16,670 nucleotides of DNA from JBKHJA01 sp046538375 (lineage in GTDB: Bacteria; Acidobacteriota; Aminicenantia; Aminicenantales; Aminicenantaceae): contig JBKHJA010000054.1 in NCBI GenBank assembly GCA_046538375.1, positions 1-16,670 of the forward strand. The letters run 5' to 3'. Every line of letters starts with the position of its first letter. The stretch's first letter is position 1. Shown here piece after piece: positions 5,918 through 11,788 of the stretch. The translations under genes and the position numbers were made by a program. The notes beneath the pieces are model-generated. The model searched no databases. It was not told where the DNA came from and worked only from the letters and a program-made list of their open reading frames with translations.

Positions 5918-7690
5918 TTATTGTTCTAATATTTTTTTCTTCAGGCTGCGCAGCGAAATGGCCCCGTAGCTTAGAATCTTGTCCAGAAATTCTTTTCTGC
6001 TGAACGATTCTCCTTTGAGTTTTTTGTATTCCTTTTCCATGTCTGTGATTTCCTGCAGCCCCACATAGCCGTAGGCCGCATCTCCGGGGTTGAGGATGAT
6101 ATTCTCCCATTTTCTTTCTGCTTCTGCTTTGGTCTGGAATCCTCCTCTGGTCATGTAAGCGATGGCCTGTTCTTTGGTCATGCCGCCTTCGTGAATATTG
6201 AATTCAAGCTGGAAATCTATGGCTGCTCTTAATCTCAATTTCAGTTGGTTCAGGCGCAGCCGGAGGTCATAGTTGCCAAAGCCAGAATGGGGCAGCATAT
6301 CTTCGATAAAGGTGGCCCAGCCTTTGACCAACGGCTTATTGGGATACATTTTTCTGACCAGGGAGGGATTTTTCTGGTTGTGAAACAGGGGGACAAACTT
6401 TCCGGGGTAGACACGGCGCACTGTCCAGAAGTAGAGGAGGAAGTTGTTGTATTCATGGAGGAAGGAATTGATGTCCTCTTCTTCCCACTGTTCAGGGATA
6501 GGGGATATCTGGCTGATGAAAGTGCCGGATGTTTCATACTGTGGGGGGGAGAGAAGGCGGGCCCACCCCTGGCCCCTGATCTCACGGGGCATGGGCTCGA
6601 TGGTGAGGGTTTCTTCTGGGAGCATGACCAGTTGTTTTTCCTGAAGGAAAGCTTTTATTTCCTGTGCAGAAGCTTTGATCTGGTTTATGAACTCATCTGG
6701 GGCCGCATGCTCTCCTTTTATCTTATCCAGAACGTGGGAAATGGTGGTGTTGATCAACTGGTCTTCTGTGAGGTTCGGGGGGGGATTTTCCAGGTCAATT
6801 CTGGGGTCCATGATTTTGTAGAAGGGGATGCACACCAGGAACATTTCCCGGCGCAGGTTTTTATAATCGGCCTTGGACCGGGCAATGAGTTCTTGAAGAG
6901 GAATGGTATTCTGGAAAGTGAGGCGAATCAAGCTTCTGTGGGCCTGTTCCCCCAGCCGGACACTTCCTGTGGAGCGGCCCAGAAGTTCGTTTTTCAGGAA
7001 CATCTGGTAGCTTTCCAGGGCAGAGATGACTTTGGGCAGGTTCTGCTGCAGCTTGGGTTTGGAGGAGGCTGGGGCTTGTTCGATCAGCGGAGGAAGCTGG
7101 TTCTTGTAGAAATCAAGGATGGCGGGAAATTGATTGATGGCTGTTTCTGTGTGCAGTTGAGGGGGAGTTTTCAGATTTTCTCTGGCGTCTTTGATGAGTT
7201 CGGGAATGTTTTTCAGTCTTTCTGCGGCATTTTTGGCCCTGGTTTCCAGGGGTGCAAATTCCTGGGTGAGAAGGGGGCGGATGCAGTTGGTGAGAATGCG
7301 GTTGTAAAACAGAGGGTTGTATTCCCATGGAACCAGGCTTTCGTGATTGAGAAGCTCTCGATCCAGGGCATCAATCATCATCAGGTGGTCGATCTCAAAC
7401 TCAGGACTTAATTTTGTCCTGTCCACTTTGGCTACCAATTCTTGATTGAATTTCTCTAAGGTTTCATGACGCTTTTCGATGTCGCCGCTGTCCAGATCTT
7501 CCAGTTTGTCATCGTACTTGTGGTAGCCGGCCGTGGTGGCCGCGGTGGGATAAAATTTCCACAGTTCATCAAAATAGTTTTCCAGGACCTTCTTAAATTT
7601 TTGGTCCTCTTTGTTCTGCTGCGGAACCACATTAGTGGATGTTATCAGAAACGTGGAAATGACAAACAACAGAAACACGGTTTTTTTCAT
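5918..7690 (-). CDS. Secreted DUF885 protein with degenerate zinc site
   Basis: A 590-residue protein with a signal peptide (MKKTVFLLFVISTFLITSTN) and the overall DUF885 plan: an N-terminal helical part (FWKFYPTAATTAGYH-type, here LWKFYPTAATTAGYHKYDD at 43-61), a long helical middle, the region around 420-470 that aligns with the family's catalytic helices, and a C-terminal PGDAAYGYVGLQEI...FLDKILSYG block. DUF885 proteins are extracytoplasmic and resemble zinc peptidases with HExxPGH and EGWA motifs. Here those sites read RRVYPGK (425-431) and KGWA (456-459), so the presumed metal ligands are replaced by basic residues. The frame, length and a strong GGAGGAGG ribosome binding site are intact, so it is probably expressed as a non-enzymatic protein. 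Confidence 0.85.
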   Translation of the reverse strand: MKKTVFLLFVISTFLITSTNVVPQQNKEDQKFKKVLENYFDELWKFYPTAATTAGYHKYDDKLEDLDSGDIEKRHETLEKFNQELVAKVDRTKLSPEFEIDHLMMIDALDRELLNHESLVPWEYNPLFYNRILTNCIRPLLTQEFAPLETRAKNAAERLKNIPELIKDARENLKTPPQLHTETAINQFPAILDFYKNQLPPLIEQAPASSKPKLQQNLPKVISALESYQMFLKNELLGRSTGSVRLGEQAHRSLIRLTFQNTIPLQELIARSKADYKNLRREMFLVCIPFYKIMDPRIDLENPPPNLTEDQLINTTISHVLDKIKGEHAAPDEFINQIKASAQEIKAFLQEKQLVMLPEETLTIEPMPREIRGQGWARLLSPPQYETSGTFISQISPIPEQWEEEDINSFLHEYNNFLLYFWTVRRVYPGKFVPLFHNQKNPSLVRKMYPNKPLVKGWATFIEDMLPHSGFGNYDLRLRLNQLKLRLRAAIDFQLEFNIHEGGMTKEQAIAYMTRGGFQTKAEAERKWENIILNPGDAAYGYVGLQEITDMEKEYKKLKGESFSRKEFLDKILSYGAISLRSLKKKILEQ

Positions 7691-7720
7691 TGACTCCTCC
7701 TCCGCGAAAGCTTTTTTGTA

Positions 7721-7737
7721 TGGATTGCATCAATCCA
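7721..7737. promoter_or_regulatory. 17-base perfect dyad upstream of the DUF885 gene
   Basis: TGGATTG and CAATCCA flank a 3-base centre, 31 bases before the DUF885 start and just upstream of its ribosome binding site. It has no T run after it on either strand that fits a terminator, so an operator for a dimeric repressor is the more likely reading. A possible promoter lies upstream on the minus strand (TTGCCT and TAGGAT, 18 bases apart). Confidence 0.35.
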
Positions 7738-7806
7738 AGCAGTATTGAATTGAAATCCTATCATAAAATTGTCTGTGAAGGCAACAGCAGCATGGGCATA
7801 TTCTTC

Positions 7807-8808
7807 CTACCATCTGATCACCGCCGAGGCCCAGGTGAAGCCGGAGCCAAATGCGGTCAGCACCGAGATGTCTCCTCCTTTTATCCTCCCCTCTCTGAGG
7901 GCTTCATCCATAGCGATAGGAATGGAAGCAGCGGTGGTGTTGCCCACTCGATCGATGTTTCTGATGACTTTTTCCACAGGTATTTTTAAATTTCTAGCCA
8001 CCATTAAGCTGATCCTGTCGTTGGCCTGGTGGGGAATCAGATGATCCACCTGGTCGATGGACAGATTGTTGTGCTTCAGGGCGGTCCTGACCGCCTCTGG
8101 CATTTTTTCCACGGCGTTTTTAAACACGTTCCTGCCGTTCATGCGGGGGAAATATCTTTTGCTGTCCAGGACAGCGGGGGAAAAGGTGGGTTTGTCTTTG
8201 GGGCTGGGCTTTTCCATCCACAGGTCAGAAACAAAACGCCCATCTGAGAATAAATGGGTGGAAAGAATACCCCGGCCGTCACCGCTGCTGTTGGGTTCCA
8301 TGATAACCGCTCCTCCTCCATCTCCAAACAGAACAGCCATATCTCTTCCCTCATCTGAATAGTCCAGGTTTGAAGATTGGACTTCAGCAGCCACCACCAG
8401 GATTTTTTGGTAAGTCCGGGTTTTGATGTACTGGTCGGCTGCAGAAAGAGCGTAAATAAAACCGGAACACTGGTTCCTGACATCCAGAGCACCGATCCCT
8501 TCAAGGCCTAATTTTCTCTGCACCAGCACCCCGATTCCCGGAAAATAATGATCCGGGGAAAGGGTGGCGGCGATGATGAAATCTATTTCTGACTTGTCGA
8601 TATCTGCGGCCTGGATGGCCCTGAGAGCTGCTTCATAAGCCAGGTCTGAACTTCCTATTCCTGAATGGGCATAGTGCCTCTCCACGATGCCCGAACGCTG
8701 GCGGATCCATTGGTCTGTGGTGTTCATCATTTGTTCCAGTTCCCGATTGCTCATGATCCTGTCAGGCAGAAAATGTCCGGTGCCGGTTATGACTGATGTG
8801 ATACTCAT
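7807..8808 (-). CDS. fabH: Beta-ketoacyl-ACP synthase III type enzyme
   Basis: A 333-residue KAS III thiolase-fold enzyme that condenses an acyl-CoA starter with malonyl-ACP. The triad is complete: Cys114 in RNQCSGF, His260 in PHQAN, and Asn290 in VGNTTAAS. The opening TGTGHFLPDRIMSN and the TTDQWIRQRSGIVER segment are typical of FabH, as is the GDGGGAVIM turn. Length is at the usual upper end; a short insertion (LWMEKPSPKDKPTF, 196-209) lengthens the region between the two halves and could alter starter-unit choice. It is the first gene of the minus-strand run and is not clustered with other fab genes, so it may supply a special acyl chain (for example a branched or sphingolipid-related one) rather than bulk fatty acids; that part is inference. 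Confidence 0.92.
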   Translation of the reverse strand: MSITSVITGTGHFLPDRIMSNRELEQMMNTTDQWIRQRSGIVERHYAHSGIGSSDLAYEAALRAIQAADIDKSEIDFIIAATLSPDHYFPGIGVLVQRKLGLEGIGALDVRNQCSGFIYALSAADQYIKTRTYQKILVVAAEVQSSNLDYSDEGRDMAVLFGDGGGAVIMEPNSSGDGRGILSTHLFSDGRFVSDLWMEKPSPKDKPTFSPAVLDSKRYFPRMNGRNVFKNAVEKMPEAVRTALKHNNLSIDQVDHLIPHQANDRISLMVARNLKIPVEKVIRNIDRVGNTTAASIPIAMDEALREGRIKGGDISVLTAFGSGFTWASAVIRW

Positions 8809-8822
8809 TTTGATTGCGCATC

Positions 8823-8851
8823 ATTATAATAAATGGGTGCATAAAAAACAA
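8823..8851 (-). promoter_or_regulatory. Promoter of fabH, very short leader
   Basis: On the minus strand TTGTTT (8846-8851) and TATAAT (8823-8828) are separated by exactly 17 bases. Transcription should start near 8816, leaving only about 8 bases before the fabH ATG, and no Shine-Dalgarno is present. fabH may therefore be translated from a nearly leaderless message. Confidence 0.62.
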
Positions 8852-8874
8852 CAGCCCGAACCACAGAAAATCAA

Positions 8875-8965
8875 GAAAATGGGGACATGATACCCATTTC
8901 ACCCAATTTCCATCATAATATTAATACTAAATCAACGACAGAAATTGGTACATTCCCCCATTTTC
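8875..8965. repeat. 91-base fold-back element (REP/MITE-like)
   Basis: The ends are imperfect inverted repeats of about 25 bases (8875-8900 and 8941-8965): GAAAATGGGG on the left is matched by CCCCATTTTC on the right, and TACC/GGTA and ATTTC/GAAAT also match. A second perfect inverted pair, CCAATTTC (8903-8910) and GAAATTGG (8941-8948), lies inside. The AATGGGGACATGATACCCATTTC type of sequence resembles dispersed fold-back elements seen near REP-associated tyrosine transposases in other bacteria. It lies between the divergent promoters of fabH and the nDsbD-like gene. Confidence 0.6.
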
Positions 8966-8983
8966 TATGTTCCCTTTTTCTGC

Positions 8984-9012
8984 TTGACTCAGGATAGATG
9001 GGGGAGTAATAT
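8984..9012 (+). promoter_or_regulatory. Sigma-70-type promoter of the nDsbD-like gene
   Basis: TTGACT (8984-8989) and TAATAT (9007-9012) with a 17-base spacer. Transcription would start near 9019, giving an 18-base leader that contains the ribosome binding site. Confidence 0.7.
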
Positions 9013-9025
9013 CCCTTTCAGGGAT
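9011..9025 (+). promoter_or_regulatory. Small dyad between -10 and ribosome binding site
   Basis: ATCCC and GGGAT enclose TTTCA, directly after the -10 element and directly before the GGAGG ribosome binding site (9026-9030). It overlaps the predicted transcription start, so it is more likely an operator half-site pair than an RNA hairpin. Confidence 0.3.
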
Positions 9026-9036
9026 GGAGGATCAGG

Positions 9037-9513
9037 GTGAAAAAACGGTTGTTTTTCTGCTCGGGGATCATAACCCTTTCCCTTTTTATGCTGGCTGAAG
9101 GAAATGATCTTCTAAAAGTTGAAGCTTCGGTGAATCCCGGGAGGCTTTCCCGGGGTCAGGAAGGGAAAGTGATTCTGAAAGTCTCGGTCAGAGAAGGGAT
9201 CACCATCAGTCCTCAGCCCTCTTTTAGGATTGAATTCAACTCCTCCCAGGAGCTGGTCTTCCCCAAGAACTTTTTCACAGCTTCTGATCTGGAGATAGAG
9301 ACCGCAGAGGAAAACGGCAGGGAATACCTGGATCTGGAGGAGCCCATTGAAATTCCCTTCACTGTCAATTTGGAAGCATCCAGGGGCTATCACGTTCTCA
9401 AGGGGAGAATAAAATATTTTGCCTGTCATCTGGAGGAGGGCTGGTGCCTGAAAACTCACATGAAATTTTCCGCTCCTTTTTATACCCGCAGGAGCGTGGT
9501 CAGGAAGAGATGA
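9037..9513 (+). CDS. Secreted stand-alone DsbD-alpha-like domain protein
   Basis: A 158-residue protein starting at GTG 9037, chosen for the GGAGG six bases upstream. Residues 1-22 are a signal peptide (MKKRLFFCSGIITLSLFMLA). The rest resembles the immunoglobulin-like N-terminal domain of DsbD: SVNPGRLSRGQEGKVILKVSV is the first strand pair, and YFACHLEEGWCLKTHMKFSAPF at the end carries a Cys pair (Cys130 and Cys137). In E. coli nDsbD the redox Cys pair is five residues apart; here it is six apart. The membrane and thioredoxin domains of DsbD are not present here, so this would be a free periplasmic domain receiving electrons from a partner encoded elsewhere. It converges on the SDR gene with only two bases between stops. 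Confidence 0.72.
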   Translation: MKKRLFFCSGIITLSLFMLAEGNDLLKVEASVNPGRLSRGQEGKVILKVSVREGITISPQPSFRIEFNSSQELVFPKNFFTASDLEIETAEENGREYLDLEEPIEIPFTVNLEASRGYHVLKGRIKYFACHLEEGWCLKTHMKFSAPFYTRRSVVRKR

Positions 9514-9515
9514 TC

Positions 9516-10493
9516 TCACAGCCAGTTGTGCCGCCGATACCAATCCATAGTTTCTTGAATCCCCTGTTTTAAAGAATAGGCAGGATTCCAGGAAAGCTTC
9601 TGCTGGGCTTTGTTGACATCAGCGATCCAGCATCTCTCTTTCATGTCTTTGACCCTGTACCGGTTGAGAAGAGCCGGTTTTTTGGCGGCGGCGCCGATCA
9701 TCTCAGAAGCCATGGCTATCAGGTGGAGGCAGGGAAGGGGGATTTTTAATTTTATCAGTGACTTCCCCAGAGCTTCTCCTGAGGTCCTTCCGAATTCTTC
9801 CCAACTGTAAGGCCTGGGGTCAGCGATATTGATGATTTCTCCGCTGTCCAGCTCTTTTTGGGTGCAGAGATGTACCGCTCTGGCCAGGTCCTTCACATAG
9901 CAGAGGCTCAAAATCCTGTTTTGAGAACAGAGAGTGGGAAGAATCCTCCTGTTTATGAGTTCAAAATATCGAAGAAAGTCTGTGTCCCTGGGGCCGTAGA
10001 CAGCAGCGGCTCTCAGGATGGCCAGAGGGAAGTGATCCTTGAATTTCAGAGCTTCTGCTTCTCCCATCAATTTGCTGCTGCCGTAAGGTGTTATGGGATG
10101 AGGGGGTGAACTCTCTTTGACCGGTTGACAGTCGATGGAGGGTCCTGATGCAGCGAAACTGCTGAGATAGATAACTCGTTTAGGTTCAACCTTCTGGGAA
10201 TGAAGCCACTTGAAAAGACTTGCTGTTCCTTGCTGGTTTACTGTATAATAGTCAGCCAAATTGGAGGTGAGAGTTAAGCCGGCCAGATGAAAAACATAGT
10301 CAATATCCTGAGGGAGAGAGGGAAGGGAAAAAAGATTGCCTTTTAAAAAATGGATATCAAGCCCTTTCAGCCACTTCAGGTTATTGAGGTCACGGACCAG
10401 GGCAAATATTTTCACATCCTTCTCCTTGGATAAATAATAATCAATAAAATGGCTTCCCACAAACCCTGTTCCACCTGTGATAAAGGCTTTCAT
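9516..10493 (-). CDS. NAD(P)-dependent SDR epimerase/reductase (extended type)
   Basis: A 325-residue extended SDR. The ATG at 10491-10493 is chosen because the Rossmann strand MKAFITGGTGFVGSH follows directly; a longer TTG start would add 14 unrelated residues. The nucleotide loop is GGTGFVG (7-13); Arg34 after the second strand hints at NADP. The catalytic Ser111/112, Tyr137 and Lys141 are present (LSSFAASGPS and YGSSK). The substrate part (LRAAAVYGPRDTDFL, INIADPRPYSWEEF) is of the epimerase/3-beta-HSD type. It is divergent from the SPT-like gene with about 100 bases between. In Caulobacter the sphingolipid reductase CerR is an extended SDR of this kind near spt, so I infer a possible ketosphinganine or ketoceramide reductase. 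Sugar epimerase is the alternative. Confidence 0.85.
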   Translation of the reverse strand: MKAFITGGTGFVGSHFIDYYLSKEKDVKIFALVRDLNNLKWLKGLDIHFLKGNLFSLPSLPQDIDYVFHLAGLTLTSNLADYYTVNQQGTASLFKWLHSQKVEPKRVIYLSSFAASGPSIDCQPVKESSPPHPITPYGSSKLMGEAEALKFKDHFPLAILRAAAVYGPRDTDFLRYFELINRRILPTLCSQNRILSLCYVKDLARAVHLCTQKELDSGEIINIADPRPYSWEEFGRTSGEALGKSLIKLKIPLPCLHLIAMASEMIGAAAKKPALLNRYRVKDMKERCWIADVNKAQQKLSWNPAYSLKQGIQETMDWYRRHNWL

Positions 10494-10593
10494 GGGAAGA
10501 ATTTTATGAAAATTGTCTGCCCCGGTCAAATGCAATCATTCTTACCTATAGACCGTAATGGATTACTCAGAGACTAAAAGAAAGGAGGAGACG

Positions 10594-11778
10594 GTGGATC
10601 TCTTTGATAAATGCTATGCCTTCACTCGAGCCGAAGAACACCAACAGTCGGGGACCTATCCCTATTTCACGCCCGTCCAGGAGGTCAAGGGAAATAAAGT
10701 CAGGGTGGATGGTAAAGAAATGGTCATGGTGGGATCGAACAACTATCTGGGCCTGATCAATCATCCCCGGGCCATGAAGGCGGCTGAGGAAGCCATAGAA
10801 AGATACGGAGTGGCCACCTGCGGGTCAAGATTTTTAAACGGAACTTTAGATCTCCATGTGGAGCTGGAAAAAAAGCTGGCCGAATTCATGAAAAAAGAGG
10901 CTGCCCTGGCCTTCAGCACCGGGTTCCAGACGAACCTGGGGATCATCTCCACAGTGGCCGGCAAGGGGGATGTGATCATCACCGACCGGATGGTCCATGC
11001 CAGCATCATCGATGCCTGCCGCCTTTCTTTCGCCAACGTATTGAAGTTCAAGCACAATGATATGAAAGATCTGGAGAGGATCCTTTCTTCCCTGGAAAAA
11101 GAGGCGGGGAAATTGATCGTGGTTGACGGAGTGTTCAGCATGGAAGGAGATTTGGCCGATTTGCCCGCAATTGTGAAGCTGGCAAAAAAATACAATACCA
11201 AGTTGATGGTTGACGATGCGCACGGGATAGGAGTCATGGGAAGCCATGGAAGAGGAACAGCCGAACACTTCGGAGTGGAAGAGGATGTAGATATGGTCAT
11301 GGGCACCTTCAGCAAATCTTTTGCTTCTTTGGGCGGTTTCGTGGCCGGAGAGAAAAAGGTGATTTCCTATATCAAGCATTTTGCCCGTTCCTTGATTTTC
11401 AGTGCCAGCATAACCCCTGCTTCTGCGGCCACTGTCCTCACCAACCTTGATATCATCCAGAAAGAACCGGAAAGAAGAGAGCGGCTGTGGCAGATCACCA
11501 AAAAGATGAAATCAGGATTCCAGGCTATGGGCTATGACACCGGACCCACCCAAACTCCCATCATTCCTGTGATCATAGGAAACGACGATTTGGCATTCAT
11601 GTTGTGGAAGCTGCTTCGGGAATACGGGCTTTTCACCAACCCGGTGATCTATCCGGCTGTTCCCAAAGATCAGTCTCTTATAAGGACCAGTTATTCTGCC
11701 ACCCATACGGATGAGGAACTGGATATTGTTCTGGAAGGTTTTAGGAGATGCGGCCGTGAGCTGGGAATAATCAAGTAG
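10594..11778 (+). CDS. spt: Serine palmitoyltransferase-like alpha-oxoamine synthase
   Basis: A 394-residue PLP enzyme. I place the start at GTG 10594-10596, five bases after a perfect AGGAGG (10583-10588); the ATG at 10558 has no ribosome binding site and would add 12 unconserved residues. From this start, His135 (VHAS, stacks on PLP), Asp207 and His210 (VDDAHG), Lys241 (GTFSKS, forms the aldimine) and Arg364 (LIRTS, binds the substrate carboxylate) are all present. CGSRFLNGTLDLH and STGFQTNLGIISTVAGKG are closer to Sphingomonas SPT, as I recall it, than to BioF or Kbl. It would condense serine with an acyl thioester to 3-ketosphinganine. Cysteate (capnine) use cannot be excluded. The next gene starts 10 bases after its stop. 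Confidence 0.85.
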   Translation: MDLFDKCYAFTRAEEHQQSGTYPYFTPVQEVKGNKVRVDGKEMVMVGSNNYLGLINHPRAMKAAEEAIERYGVATCGSRFLNGTLDLHVELEKKLAEFMKKEAALAFSTGFQTNLGIISTVAGKGDVIITDRMVHASIIDACRLSFANVLKFKHNDMKDLERILSSLEKEAGKLIVVDGVFSMEGDLADLPAIVKLAKKYNTKLMVDDAHGIGVMGSHGRGTAEHFGVEEDVDMVMGTFSKSFASLGGFVAGEKKVISYIKHFARSLIFSASITPASAATVLTNLDIIQKEPERRERLWQITKKMKSGFQAMGYDTGPTQTPIIPVIIGNDDLAFMLWKLLREYGLFTNPVIYPAVPKDQSLIRTSYSATHTDEELDIVLEGFRRCGRELGIIK

Positions 11779-11788
11779 AGAAAAGACC

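Noticed and set aside
5856..6110. The upstream part of the frame that leads into the tatD remnant, as the true tatD N-terminus
   Set aside because: It lies wholly out of frame within the DUF885 gene and shows no TatD motifs (no HCHLD-type metal site).
6245..7411. A 388-codon open frame on the plus strand opposite the DUF885 gene
   Set aside because: It is antisense to a gene with clear family motifs, signal peptide and ribosome binding site; its translation is rich in Gly, Phe and Val and shows no domain.
10761..11379. Two long antisense frames opposite the SPT-like gene
   Set aside because: They are shadows of a strongly coding gene, with Ser- or His-rich translations and no ribosome binding sites.
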